A DNA stretch of 64,000 bases from Kitasatospora sp. Root107 (GTDB lineage Bacteria; Actinomycetota; Actinomycetes; Streptomycetales; Streptomycetaceae): NCBI RefSeq assembly GCF_001424875.1, contig NZ_LMCT01000012.1, forward strand, positions 633,858 through 697,857. The letters are read 5' to 3'. Within the stretch, counting starts at the first letter, position 1. Each line of letters opens with the position of its first letter. A program made the position numbers and the translations under genes. The notes under the pieces were generated by a model. It had not been told where the DNA came from. It was given only the letters and a program-made list of their open reading frames with translations, and did not search any database. Below, in pieces: positions 53,723 to 62,632 of the stretch.

Positions 53723-54781
53723 GTGGACCAGGTGGACCGGCGCGATCCGGACTGGGAGGGTGTCCGGCTCCACGTCGTCAGCGGCAAGGGCGGCACCGGA
53801 AAGACCACCGTCGCCGCGGCGCTGGCGCTGGCGCTGGCCGCCGACGGGGGCCGGACGCTGCTGATCGAGGTGGAGGGCCGGCAGGGGATCGCCGAGCTGT
53901 TCGGGCTGGCGGCCCTGCCGTACGAGGAGCGCAAGGTCGCCACCGTCTCGCGGTCCAGGCTCGGGCTGGACGGGCGGGGCCCGGCCGGTGAGCTGTACGC
54001 GCTGGCGATCGACACCGAGCAGGCTCTGCTCGAGTACCTGGACATGTTCTACAAGCTGGGCCGGGCCGGGAAGGCGCTGCAGAAGGTCGGCTTCGTCGAC
54101 TTCGCCACCACCGTCGCGCCCGGGGTCCGGGACGTACTGCTGACCGGCAAGGCCTGCGAGGCGGCCCGGCGCAAGGGCCCGGACGGGCGGCGGGCGTACG
54201 ACGCGATCGTGATGGACGCGCCGCCGACCGGACGGATCACCAGGTTCCTGAACGTCAACTCCGAGGTGGCCGGGCTGGCCAGGTTCGGGCCGATCCACGG
54301 GCAGGCGCAGGCGGTGATGCGGGTGCTCAGGTCGCCGGAGACGGCGGTGCACCTGGTCACCCTGCTGGAGGAGATGCCGGTGCAGGAGACGGTGGACGGC
54401 ATCGCCGAGCTGACCGAGGCGCAACTGCCGCTCGGCGGTGTGCTGGTGAACATGGTCCGGCCGCCGGTGCTGGACGCCGCCGCGGTCGACGCGGTGCACG
54501 GCGACCACCGCGAGGAGGTCGCGCTGGCTCTCGGCGAGGCCGGACTGGGCGGGCGGTCCAAGTCCGCGGCGACCGTCCGGGCCGCGGTCGAGCCACTGCT
54601 CGACCCGCTGCTCGACCAGGCCCGCGAGCACTCCGAGCGGGTCGAGCTGGAGCGTGAACAGCGCGCAGCACTCCAGCAGTTGAAGCGGCCGACGTACGAA
54701 CTCCCGCTGCTCGGCGGGGGCGTGGACCTGGGCGGTCTCTACCGCCTGGCGGGTGAGTTGAAGCGGCAGGGGGCGGCATGA
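53723..54781 (+). CDS. ArsA/GET3-type ATPase, first of pair
   Basis: 352 residues from GTG 53723. Deviant P-loop VSGKGGTGKTTVAAALA, switch I region near LLIEVEGRQG and VMDAPPTGRITRFLNV. ArsA/GET3-like but without the cysteines that bind arsenite or zinc. Homologue of Rv3679, which with Rv3680 forms a heteromeric ATPase linked to small-molecule stress and envelope function in mycobacteria. Overlaps the second gene by ATGA. Confidence 0.87.
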   Translation: MDQVDRRDPDWEGVRLHVVSGKGGTGKTTVAAALALALAADGGRTLLIEVEGRQGIAELFGLAALPYEERKVATVSRSRLGLDGRGPAGELYALAIDTEQALLEYLDMFYKLGRAGKALQKVGFVDFATTVAPGVRDVLLTGKACEAARRKGPDGRRAYDAIVMDAPPTGRITRFLNVNSEVAGLARFGPIHGQAQAVMRVLRSPETAVHLVTLLEEMPVQETVDGIAELTEAQLPLGGVLVNMVRPPVLDAAAVDAVHGDHREEVALALGEAGLGGRSKSAATVRAAVEPLLDPLLDQAREHSERVELEREQRAALQQLKRPTYELPLLGGGVDLGGLYRLAGELKRQGAA

Positions 54782-55920
54782 CCGAGCTCGACATCGACAC
54801 CCTGATCGGGGACCCGAAGACCCGGATCCTGGTCTGCTGCGGCTCCGGCGGGGTGGGCAAGACCACCACGGCGGCGGCGATCGGCCTGCGGGCGGCGGAG
54901 CGCGGCCGGAAGGTGGTCGTGCTGACCATCGACCCGGCCCGCAGGCTCGCCCAGTCGATGGGCCTGACCGAGCTGGACAACACCCCCCGGGTGGTCAAGG
55001 GGGTCTCCGGCGACGGCGAGATGCAGGCCATGATGCTGGACATGAAGCGGACCTTCGACGAGGTCGTGCTGGCCCATGCCGAGCCCGAACGGGCCAAGGC
55101 GATCATGGAGAACCCGTTCTACCAGTCGCTCTCCGCCGGATTCGCCGGCACCCAGGAGTACATGGCGATGGAGAAGCTCGGTCAGCTGCGGGCGGCCGGC
55201 GAGTGGGACCTGATCGTGGTGGACACCCCGCCGTCCCGCTCCGCGCTGGACTTCCTGGACGCGCCGAACCGGCTCGGTTCGTTCCTGGACGGCAGGCTGA
55301 TCCGGATACTGACCGCCCCGGCCAAGGTCGGCGGGCGGAGCGCGATGAAGTTCCTGAACGTCGGCATGGGCCTGATCACCGGCACCCTGGGCAAGATCTT
55401 CGGTGCCCAGCTGCTGACCGACGTGCAGACCTTCGTCTCGGCGATGGACTCGATGTTCGGCGGCTTCCGCGAACGCGCCGACCGTACCTACCAGTTGCTC
55501 AAGGCGCCGGGCACCGCCTTCCTGGTGGTGGCCGCACCGGAGCGGGACGCGCTGCGCGAGGCGGCGTACTTCGTCGACCGGCTGGCCGCCGACGAGATGC
55601 CGCTGGCCGGGCTGGTGCTCAACCGGGTGCACCGCACCGGAGCACCCCAGCTCACCGCCGAGCGCGCGCTGGCCGCGGCCGAGGCACTGGAGGAGAACGG
55701 CTCGGGTGCCACCACGGTGGCGGCCGAGACCCTGGCCGCCGGCCTGCTCCGACTGCACGCCGAGCGCATGCAGGTGATGGACCGCGAGCGGCTCACCCGG
55801 GACCGGTTCGTCTCGGTCTACCCGGACGTGCCGATCGTCGAGGTGCCCGCCCTGCCGGGCGACGTGCACGACCTGGAGGGGTTGCGCGCCATCGGCGCGC
55901 TGCTGGGCGGCCGGGACTGA
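54778..55920 (+). CDS. ArsA/GET3-type ATPase, second of pair
   Basis: 380 residues. P-loop CGSGGVGKTTTAAAIGLRAA, LTIDPARRLAQSMGL (the family's signature aspartate switch) and VVDTPPSRSALDFLDAPNRL. Homologue of Rv3680, which pairs with the upstream subunit. A flexible helical segment (FYQSLSAGFAGTQEYMAMEKLGQL) is present as in relatives. Co-translated with the first gene; convergent with wblA. Confidence 0.88.
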   Translation: MTELDIDTLIGDPKTRILVCCGSGGVGKTTTAAAIGLRAAERGRKVVVLTIDPARRLAQSMGLTELDNTPRVVKGVSGDGEMQAMMLDMKRTFDEVVLAHAEPERAKAIMENPFYQSLSAGFAGTQEYMAMEKLGQLRAAGEWDLIVVDTPPSRSALDFLDAPNRLGSFLDGRLIRILTAPAKVGGRSAMKFLNVGMGLITGTLGKIFGAQLLTDVQTFVSAMDSMFGGFRERADRTYQLLKAPGTAFLVVAAPERDALREAAYFVDRLAADEMPLAGLVLNRVHRTGAPQLTAERALAAAEALEENGSGATTVAAETLAAGLLRLHAERMQVMDRERLTRDRFVSVYPDVPIVEVPALPGDVHDLEGLRAIGALLGGRD

Positions 55921-55952
55921 CGCTCCCCCCGGTCGGGCGCATGCCGGGCCGA

Positions 55953-55973
55953 CGGCTGACGGTCGGTCAGCCG
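55953..55973. terminator. Hairpin between the ATPase pair and wblA
   Basis: CGGCTGAC, five bases, GTCAGCCG: an 8-bp stem between two convergent genes, probably acting as a shared terminator. Weaker than the others in the window. Confidence 0.55.
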
Positions 55974-56056
55974 GCCTGCGCCGTACACCTGACGGCCGTA
56001 CCCCCTACGGCCGTGCTCCTACCGCCACCACTGCCACTGTCACGGGGCTGTGTGGG

Positions 56057-56380
56057 CTAGCCCGCCTGTGCGTAGTCGGTCAGGATGACGCCCGTGGCGA
56101 GCGACTCCTCGTACTCGGTGCGGGCCGTCTCCAGCAGCCTGCGCCAGGACATCACCGTCGGCCTGCGGCGCAGCAGTGCCCGCCGCTCGCGCTCGGTCAT
56201 GCCACCCCAGACACCGAACTCCACCCGGTTGTCCAGTGCGTCCGCGAGGCACTCGGTGCGTACCGGGCACCCGCTGCAGACCGCCTTGGCGCGGTTCTGC
56301 GCCGCCCCCTGAACAAACAGCTCGTCTGGATCACTCGTGCGGCAGGCTGCCTGCGCACTCCAGTCGTCCACCCAGCCCAT
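56057..56380 (-). CDS. wblA: WhiB-like iron-sulfur regulator WblA
   Basis: 107 residues from ATG 56380 (MGWVDDWSAQAACRTSDPDELF), the same start as S. coelicolor WblA. [4Fe-4S] ligands C13, C35, C38 and C44 (AVCSGCPVRTEC), then GVWGG and the basic ERRALLRRRP tail. WblA represses antibiotic production and promotes aerial development; M. tuberculosis WhiB4 is the homologue and nearby synteny agrees. The C-terminal end (ESLATGVILTDYAQAG) is shorter and different from S. coelicolor's. Divergent from the PBP gene. Confidence 0.95.
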   Translation of the reverse strand: MGWVDDWSAQAACRTSDPDELFVQGAAQNRAKAVCSGCPVRTECLADALDNRVEFGVWGGMTERERRALLRRRPTVMSWRRLLETARTEYEESLATGVILTDYAQAG

Positions 56381-56780
56381 CACGGCGCCGTCCTCTCCCG
56401 AATCGGGGCTCCCCCACGGCGGCAACGGCATATTCACCGCTGCCAGTTGAGGACGTTACGGAAGAACGACAGCACGCAACAGCCCCTTCGGGCCCAATCT
56501 CAAATGGCCCAATCGGACTATGGGTATCCGTCTTCTCACTCGTTGGAGTGATCGCAGGTCGGGGGCCTTGCCAAGGGCGTTCCGGGCACTTTCGTCACCC
56601 TCTGCCACGGTGCGCCCAGTAGGGCTGGCGACAAATCACCCGACGATGGGTCAATTCGGGCAAAGCTCATCACTCACAAGAGTGACGATGATGAACAGAG
56701 CGAAGCTGTCGCAGTGTTGTGACAAGCCTAGGCGAACACCTGCCCCCATGTCCGGGAATCAGCGACGTAGTGTTCTCTCC
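56381..56780. promoter_or_regulatory. Divergent regulatory region of wblA and the PBP gene
   Basis: 400 bp, locally AT-rich, likely carrying the wblA and PBP promoters. Includes a perfect 6-bp inverted repeat TCACTC-ACAA-GAGTGA (56670-56685), embedded in a longer imperfect one (TCATC...GATGA). No sure -35/-10 was recognised. Two extra ATGs (56694, 56748) are alternative PBP starts. Confidence 0.45.
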
Positions 56781-59003
56781 ATGGCACCTCAGCGACCCGC
56801 GGGATCCCCGCTTGACAAGGCCGGGCTCGGGCTCAAGTTCCTGGGCATCAGCGTGCTGGCCGGAGTCCTCGTCGCGGGCATGGCGTTGCCCGCGATCGGC
56901 GCACTCGGCCTGACCGCCAAGGACACCGCCGAGAGCTTCGACAACGTCCCGACCGACTTCAAGGCGCCGACCCTCTCCCAGGCCTCGTTCATATACGACG
57001 CCCAGGGCGGTCTGATCGCCAAGGTCTTCGACCGTGACCGGACCATCCTGACCCAGGAGCAGATGGGCCCGATCATGCGGCAGGCCCAGGTCGACATCGA
57101 GGACGCCCGGTTCTACGAGCACGGCGCGATCGACCTCAAGGGCGTGCTCCGCGCGATCGGGAAGAACGCCGAGTCCGGCGAGGCGACCCAGGGTGCCTCC
57201 ACGCTGACCCAGCAGTACGTGAAGAACGTCAACGTCGAGCTGGCGGGCGACGACAAGGAGGCCTTCCGCGAGGCCACCAAGAAGAGCCTGGGTCGCAAGA
57301 TCCAGGAGCTGAAGATCGCCATCAAGCTGGAGGAGGAGCTGACCAAGGATCAGATCCTCACCAACTACCTGAACATCACCTTCTACGGCCACCAGGCGTA
57401 CGGGATCGAGTCGGCGGCCAACCGCTACTTCAGCAAGAGCGCCAAGGACCTGAGCATCGCCGAGGCCGCCACGCTGGCCGGGCTGGTGCAGAACCCCACC
57501 TCGTACGACCCGCTGCTGCACCCGCAGGCGACCCAGACCCGCCGCAACACGGTGATCAGCAAGCTGCTGGAGAACAAGCACATCACCGAGGCGCAGGCCA
57601 AGGAAGCGACCGCCGCCCCGCTGAACCTGAAGTACAAGGAGCCGCTGAACGGCTGCATCACCGCCCAGGCGGGGATGGGCTTCTTCTGCGACTACGTCCG
57701 GCACGTGGTCAAGCAGGACCCGGCCTTCGGCAAGAGCACCGCCGACCGGCAGCGGCTCTGGTCGCAGGGCGGCCTGAAGATCTACACGACCATCGACCCG
57801 GAGAAGCAGGCCGCCGCGAACAAGGCGGTGACCACCAAGGTCTACGCGAACGACTCGGTCGCGGCCGCGGCCACCATGATCAAGCCGGGCACCGGCGAGA
57901 TCCTGGCGATGTCGCAGAGCCGCCCGTACGGCCTGGACACCAAGCAGTACCAGATGGTGCTCAACCTCAACGTCGACAAGGCGATGGGCGGCGGCAACGG
58001 CTTCTCCCCCGGGTCGACCTTCAAGCCGATCGTGGCGGCAGCGGCACTGGAGGCCGGCACGCCGCTCACGCAGGAGTACCCCTCGGAGTACAAGATCCCG
58101 TACCCGACGATGTCCACCTGCACCGGCACCGAGAAGAACATCAAGGGCGAGACGGTCGCGAACGAGAGCAAGAGCGAGGTCGGCCCGTACCAGCTCAAGG
58201 AGGCGATGGCGAAGTCGGTCAACACCTACTTCGTGCAGATGGAGCAGGCGATCGGCCTCTGCCCGGTCAAGCAGATGGCCAACAAGCTCGGTATCAAGAA
58301 CCTGGCCAGCGGCGAGCCGCTACTGGAGGTCGCCTCCATGGTGCTCGGCACCCAGGAGGTCTCGCCGATGACCATGGCGAACGTCTACGCGACCTTCGCC
58401 GCGCGCGGCAAGTACTGCTCCCCGATCGCGGTGAAGTCGGTGGTCAACTCGGCCGGCACCCAGCTGCCCGTGCCGCAGGCCAACTGCACCCAGGTGATGT
58501 CCGAGACCACTGCGGACGGGATCAACAGCCTGCTGCTCGGCGTGACCGAGAAGGGCACCGGCTCCTCGCTCCAGCTGTCCGACGGCCGCCAGATCGCCGG
58601 TAAGACCGGTACCACCGACTTCCGGAACGCGGCCTGGTTCACCGGTTACACGCCCGAGCTGGCCACCTCGGTCTGGCTCGGCGGCCCGACGGTCAACACC
58701 TCGATGAAGGACATCCGGATCGGCGGCAAGTACTTCGAGTCGGTCTACGGCGCCACCGGCCCCGGCCCGATCTGGCAGATGGCGATGCAGGGCGCTCTGG
58801 CCGGCGCCCCCAAGGGCACCTTCCAGACCGTCAACATCCCCGACCCGCAGCCCAAGCCCGACCCCAACGCCTCCGCCTCCCCGCCGTCCGGCGACGGCGC
58901 GGCCGCCAACGGCGGGCTGATCGGCGGCAACTTCACCCTGCCGCCCGGCATCATCGGCGGCAACAACGGCGGCGGCAACGGTAACGGCGGCGGCCGGCAC
59001 TGA
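56781..59003 (+). CDS. Bifunctional class A penicillin-binding protein
   Basis: 740 residues from ATG 56781 (alternative 56748). Membrane anchor at about residues 15-35, glycosyltransferase 51 domain with catalytic E107 in EDARFYEHGAIDLKG and TLTQQYVKN, transpeptidase domain with S412 in GSTFKP, SVNT (SxN) and KTGTT. Extracellular peptidoglycan polymerase and crosslinker. No PASTA domain; it ends with a Gly/Asn/Pro-rich tail. Syntenic with Rv3682 (PonA2) and SCO3580. Terminator follows 17 bp after the stop. Confidence 0.92.
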   Translation: MAPQRPAGSPLDKAGLGLKFLGISVLAGVLVAGMALPAIGALGLTAKDTAESFDNVPTDFKAPTLSQASFIYDAQGGLIAKVFDRDRTILTQEQMGPIMRQAQVDIEDARFYEHGAIDLKGVLRAIGKNAESGEATQGASTLTQQYVKNVNVELAGDDKEAFREATKKSLGRKIQELKIAIKLEEELTKDQILTNYLNITFYGHQAYGIESAANRYFSKSAKDLSIAEAATLAGLVQNPTSYDPLLHPQATQTRRNTVISKLLENKHITEAQAKEATAAPLNLKYKEPLNGCITAQAGMGFFCDYVRHVVKQDPAFGKSTADRQRLWSQGGLKIYTTIDPEKQAAANKAVTTKVYANDSVAAAATMIKPGTGEILAMSQSRPYGLDTKQYQMVLNLNVDKAMGGGNGFSPGSTFKPIVAAAALEAGTPLTQEYPSEYKIPYPTMSTCTGTEKNIKGETVANESKSEVGPYQLKEAMAKSVNTYFVQMEQAIGLCPVKQMANKLGIKNLASGEPLLEVASMVLGTQEVSPMTMANVYATFAARGKYCSPIAVKSVVNSAGTQLPVPQANCTQVMSETTADGINSLLLGVTEKGTGSSLQLSDGRQIAGKTGTTDFRNAAWFTGYTPELATSVWLGGPTVNTSMKDIRIGGKYFESVYGATGPGPIWQMAMQGALAGAPKGTFQTVNIPDPQPKPDPNASASPPSGDGAAANGGLIGGNFTLPPGIIGGNNGGGNGNGGGRH

Positions 59004-59019
59004 CCCGGCCATAGCAAGC

Positions 59020-59060
59020 AGAGAGGGCCCGCCCCGGTCGAACCGGGGCGGGCCCTCTCT
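59020..59060. terminator. Bidirectional terminator after the PBP gene
   Basis: AGAGAGGGCCCGCCCCGGT, three-base loop, and its exact reverse complement: a 19-bp perfect stem between two convergent genes. Confidence 0.93.
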
Positions 59061-59071
59061 CGTGTCCGCCG

Positions 59072-59527
59072 TTACGGCTGCAGCGCGGCCTTCACCGCGG
59101 CGGCCACCCTGCCCCCCTCGGCCAGGCCGTCGACCTTCGGCTTCACCAGCTTCATCACCGCACCCATGCCCTGCGGACCGGTCGCCCCGCTGGCCGCCAC
59201 CGCCTCGGCCACGATCGCGGTCAGCTCCTCGTCGCTGAGCTGCTTCGGCAGGTACCGTGCCAGCAACTCGCCCTCGGCCCGCTCCTGCGCGGCCGAGTCG
59301 GTACGGCCGGCCGCGTCGAAAGCCTCCGCCGCCTCCCGGCGCTTCTTCGCCTCCCGGGCGATCACCTTCAGCACCTCGTCGTCCGAGAGCGTCCGCTCCG
59401 TCTTGCCGGACTTCTCCTCGGCCGTGACGGCGGACAGGGTGAGCCGGATGGTGGAGGAGCTGAGCTCGTCCCGAGACCTGATCGCGGCGGTGAGGTCCTC
59501 CTGCAGTTGCTGCTTGAGCGTAGTCAT
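59072..59527 (-). CDS. GatB/YqeY domain protein
   Basis: 151 residues from ATG 59527. Entirely alpha-helical YqeY family: MTTLKQQLQEDLTAAIRSRDELSSSTIRL, SDDEVLKVIAREAKKRREAAEAF, and GAVMKLVKPKVDGLAEGGRVAAAVKAAL. Related to the tail domain of GatB (tRNA amidotransferase), but stand-alone members have no proven role. Confidence 0.9.
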   Translation of the reverse strand: MTTLKQQLQEDLTAAIRSRDELSSSTIRLTLSAVTAEEKSGKTERTLSDDEVLKVIAREAKKRREAAEAFDAAGRTDSAAQERAEGELLARYLPKQLSDEELTAIVAEAVAASGATGPQGMGAVMKLVKPKVDGLAEGGRVAAAVKAALQP

Positions 59528-59720
59528 GCCCGAATCCTCGCAGCTGTGCCCCGCTGTCGCTCCCCATTTTGACCTCCGAGAGTACGGGCGGACCCCTGCG
59601 ACCGCATCGACACCTCGCGATGTGACTAGCTAGATTTCAAATGGTAAATCTCGTTGTCATTCACAGCGCCTTGCGCCTGCTTTGCCATGCCTTGAATCCG
59701 CCAGGAAGGTTTGGACTGCC

Positions 59721-60983
59721 TTGACCCCCACCTTGGATCTGACGACCCGTCTACTCCTGGGCCTGGCCCTCATCCTGGGACTGAGCAGGGGGGCCGGCCG
59801 CATCGCCGTCCGACTCGGCCAGCCACCCGTGCTGGCGGAGATGGCGGCCGGGATCGCGCTGGGGCCGACCCTGCTCGGGCGCCTGCTGCCGGACTGGCAC
59901 CACCGGCTGTTCGGCGCCGACGCGCTGACCGTGTTCAACGGCTTGGCCCAACTCGGCATAGCCGTCTACGCGTTCGAGATCGGAACCACCCTCGCCCGAC
60001 CCCACCTCGGCGATCCTCGGACGCCGCCGACGCGGTCCCCGCTGCCGCTCACCCTGGTCTCGCTGCTGGTGCCCGCAGCCGCCGGACTCCTGCTCGTCCC
60101 CTGGCTGCACGGCGCCGGATCGAACGGTTCACCGGCCGCCTTCGCGGTCTTCGTCGCCTGCGCCTTCGGCGTGACCGCGGTCCCCGTACTGGCCCGGATC
60201 CTGCAGGACAAGCGCCTGGACGCGACCCCGGTCGGCCGACTGAGTCTGACCTCGGCCTCGATCGGCGACGGGGCCTGCTGGTGCCTGCTGGCACTGGCCC
60301 TGTGGCTGTCCGGGCGGATCGAGCTCGGCAACCTGGTGCTGGGACTCCTCGCGGTGGGCGGGGCCGCGGTGGCAGCCTGGCGCCGTTCGGTGCGCGAGCG
60401 GCAGCGTCCCCGGCCCGCCCGGGAGTGGGGGGTCGTCCCGCTGCTCGGCGCGATCTGCCTGGCGGCCGCGGTCTCCTCGGCGCTCGGGCTGCACGCCCTG
60501 TTCGGCGGACTGGTGCTGGGCCTGCTGCTGCCCGCGGCCGGACCGCAGCCCGACCGGCCGTCGGCGGCTCAGGGCGGCGCGGGGCTCGCCGTGGTGGCCG
60601 CCGCCCTGCTGCCCTGCTTCTTCCTCGGCACCGGCCAGCAGGTGGACCTGGGCGCGAGCGTCACCGCGCCGGGCTTCCTCGGCCGACTGCTGGTCGTGCT
60701 GGCCGTGATGACGGCGTCGAAGCTGCTGGTGTGCGCCCTGGCCGGTCGGTGGTACGGCTTCGGACGGCACGACTGCCTGCGGCTGGGCGTCCTGATGAAC
60801 ACCAAGGGCCTGACCGAGATCGTGGTGCTCGCTGCCGGGCACCAGGCGGGGATCATCGGGCAGGAGCTGTTCGAGTGCCTGCTGCTGGCCGCGCTGCTCA
60901 CCACACTGCTGGCCGGCCCCGCCCTGTCCCTGCTCGACCGGTCCGAGCGGAGTGGGCGCCGGCAGCCGGTGGCGGTGCGGTGA
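59721..60983 (+). CDS. Cation:proton antiporter, CPA2 family
   Basis: 420 residues from TTG 59721 (AGGAAGG 12 bp upstream); an ATG at 59682 without ribosome site is the alternative. Twelve helices with GQPPVLAEMAAGIALGPTLLGRLLPD and the MNTKGLTEIVVLAAG signature. No C-terminal regulatory (TrkA-N) domain. Exchanges Na+ or K+ for H+. The AT-rich upstream 193 bp (59528-59720) is likely the promoter. Confidence 0.85.
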   Translation: MTPTLDLTTRLLLGLALILGLSRGAGRIAVRLGQPPVLAEMAAGIALGPTLLGRLLPDWHHRLFGADALTVFNGLAQLGIAVYAFEIGTTLARPHLGDPRTPPTRSPLPLTLVSLLVPAAAGLLLVPWLHGAGSNGSPAAFAVFVACAFGVTAVPVLARILQDKRLDATPVGRLSLTSASIGDGACWCLLALALWLSGRIELGNLVLGLLAVGGAAVAAWRRSVRERQRPRPAREWGVVPLLGAICLAAAVSSALGLHALFGGLVLGLLLPAAGPQPDRPSAAQGGAGLAVVAAALLPCFFLGTGQQVDLGASVTAPGFLGRLLVVLAVMTASKLLVCALAGRWYGFGRHDCLRLGVLMNTKGLTEIVVLAAGHQAGIIGQELFECLLLAALLTTLLAGPALSLLDRSERSGRRQPVAVR

Positions 60984-61035
60984 TCCCGTGGGTGGCCGAG
61001 GGCGCTACGGGGGTGTCGGCCGCAGGCGCTACGGG

Positions 61036-61068
61036 GGGTGGCCCGCGGCCGGCGCCGCCGGGCCACCC
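61036..61068. terminator. Terminator between antiporter and glgA
   Basis: GGGTGGCCCG, 13 bases (mostly GC), CGGGCCACCC: a 10-bp stem, 10 bp from the glgA stop, between convergent genes. Confidence 0.7.
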
Positions 61069-61077
61069 ACGGGGGTT

Positions 61078-62268
61078 TCAGGGGGTCCGGGCCAGCGACC
61101 GGTAGACGTCGACCGTCCGCCGCGCCACCTGGTCCCAGGAGAACTCCTGCTCGGCCAGCTCCCGGCCGGCCCGGCCGTACTTCGCCGCCAGCTCCGGATC
61201 GTCGAGCAGCATGTTGACCGCGAGCGCGAGTCCGATGGCCAGCTGCTCCGGATCCACCGGCTCGCCGGTGCCGTCGGGACGCGGCTCGTAGCCGACCAGG
61301 AGGCCGGTCCGCCCGTGCTCCACGACCTCGGGGATACCGCCGACCTCGGTCGCCACCACGGCGGTGCCGCAGGCCATCGCCTCCAGGTTGACGATGCCCA
61401 TCGGCTCGTAGAGCGACGGACAGACGAACACGGCGGCCCGGGTGAGCAGCTGACGCACGCTCACCGCATCCAGCATCCCGTCGATCCGGAACACTCCACT
61501 GCGGCTGCGACTCAGCTCGTCCACCAGAGCGGCCACCTCGGCGGCGATCTCCGGGGTGTCAGGCCGGCCGCAGCAGAGCACCAGCTGCGCCTCGGGACGG
61601 AGCTCGAAGGCCGCCCGGAGCAGGTGCGACAGCCCCTTCTGGCGGGTCACCCGGCCGACGAAGAGGACGATCGGGCGGTTCGGGTCGATGCCGAAGCGCT
61701 CGAGCACCGCCGTGCCGTGATCAGGCTGGTAGACGCCGGTGTCGATGCCGTTGTGGATCACGTGCACCCGCTCCGGCGGGATCTCGGGGTAGACCTCGAG
61801 GATGTCGTCGCGCATCGCACCCGACACCGCGATCAGCGCGTCCGCGGCCGAGGCGGCGGACCGCTCCATCCAGCTGGAGAGCGCGTACCCGCCGCCGAGC
61901 TGCTCCGCCTTCCAGGGGCGGAGCGGCTCAAGGCTGTGCATGGTCATCACGTGCGGGACGCCGTGCAGTCGTCCAGCCACGTGCCCGGCGGTGTTGGCGT
62001 ACCAGGTGTGACTGTGCACCAGGTCCGTGTCGGCGCAGTCGTCTGCGATCCGCAGCCCGGCGCCGAGGAACCCCAGGGCGGCGTTGCCGTCGGCGAGGTC
62101 CGCCGGGAGCGGGTACGCCTTCGTACCGGCCTCCGTGCGCTGCTCGCCGAAGCAACGCACCCGGACATCGATCAGTCGGCGCAGGGCCCGGGTCAACTCG
62201 GCCGCGTGGACGCCGGCCCCGCCGTAGACGTCCGGCGGGTACTCCCTGGTCACAAGGTCGACGCGCAT
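61078..62268 (-). CDS. glgA: Actinobacterial glycogen synthase (GT4-type, GlgA/GlgM)
   Basis: 396 residues from ATG 62268 (GGAGAGG upstream). Begins MRVDLVTREYPPDVYGGAGVHAAEL, the actinobacterial signature. GT-B fold with HTWYANTAGH and VTMHSLEPL, VGRVTRQKGL, and the catalytic E-x7-E in SLYEPMGIVNLEAMACG. In actinobacteria this enzyme makes maltose-1-phosphate for the GlgE pathway (GlgM) or elongates glycogen; either fits. The small-peptide gene lies 28 bp upstream in the same orientation, so they are likely co-transcribed. Confidence 0.92.
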   Translation of the reverse strand: MRVDLVTREYPPDVYGGAGVHAAELTRALRRLIDVRVRCFGEQRTEAGTKAYPLPADLADGNAALGFLGAGLRIADDCADTDLVHSHTWYANTAGHVAGRLHGVPHVMTMHSLEPLRPWKAEQLGGGYALSSWMERSAASAADALIAVSGAMRDDILEVYPEIPPERVHVIHNGIDTGVYQPDHGTAVLERFGIDPNRPIVLFVGRVTRQKGLSHLLRAAFELRPEAQLVLCCGRPDTPEIAAEVAALVDELSRSRSGVFRIDGMLDAVSVRQLLTRAAVFVCPSLYEPMGIVNLEAMACGTAVVATEVGGIPEVVEHGRTGLLVGYEPRPDGTGEPVDPEQLAIGLALAVNMLLDDPELAAKYGRAGRELAEQEFSWDQVARRTVDVYRSLARTP

Positions 62269-62296
62269 CTGATTCCTCTCCTGCGGTTGGGCGGGC

Positions 62297-62461
62297 TCAG
62301 CAGCACTCGGGCGGACCCGGGGTGACGGTCGGCGACGGAGAGACGACGACGTTCTCGACGCCGTTGCCCCCCGAGGCCGCCGAGACGGAGAACGAGGTGA
62401 CCAGCATGGCGCTCAGAGCCAGGACTGCACCGGTGAAGAGGAGGGCCAGGGACTTGGGCAT
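62297..62461 (-). CDS. 54-residue secreted peptide precursor ending in Cys-Cys
   Basis: ATG 62461 behind GGAGAAGG; stop at 62297. The product starts MPK, then a strongly hydrophobic stretch (SLALLFTGAVLALSAMLVTS) and a likely signal-peptidase site after FSVSAA (residue 29). The remaining 25 residues begin SGGNGVENVVV and end SPSPTVTPGPPECC. This is a typical secreted mini-protein, not a lipoprotein (no lipobox at the cysteines). It lies 28 bp upstream of glgA and divergent from a helix-turn-helix/TPR regulator. A role as signalling pre-peptide is inferred, not shown. Its codon use fits the rest of the genome. Confidence 0.75.
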   Translation of the reverse strand: MPKSLALLFTGAVLALSAMLVTSFSVSAASGGNGVENVVVSPSPTVTPGPPECC

Positions 62462-62490
62462 GGTGATGCCTTCTCCAGGAGGTGGGGTGG

Positions 62491-62623
62491 TTGACAGTGA
62501 GAGTCAATCGAAATTGACTGACTCTGTCAATCGCCAAGTGGGGATGTCGTAAGACTCACGCGACGACACCTTGGCCAACCGGGGCACTTCCTGTAAAACA
62601 GATAGTCAAACGGAACCGTTGAC
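62491..62623. promoter_or_regulatory. Cluster of six TTGAC/GTCAA half-sites between peptide and regulator genes
   Basis: TTGAC occurs at 62491, 62514 and 62619; GTCAA at 62504, 62526 and 62605. Two form inverted repeats: AGTCAAT-CGAA-ATTGACT (62502-62519, perfect) and GTCAAACGG-AA-CCGTTGAC (62605-62623, one extra A), the latter ending 9 bp before the regulator ATG. Probably the operators of the divergent regulator. Confidence 0.65.
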
Positions 62624-62632
62624 CGGAGAGAC

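Noticed and set aside
56670..56685. BldD operator upstream of the PBP and wblA genes
   Set aside because: The inverted repeat has a four-base spacer, not the spacing of the BldD consensus.
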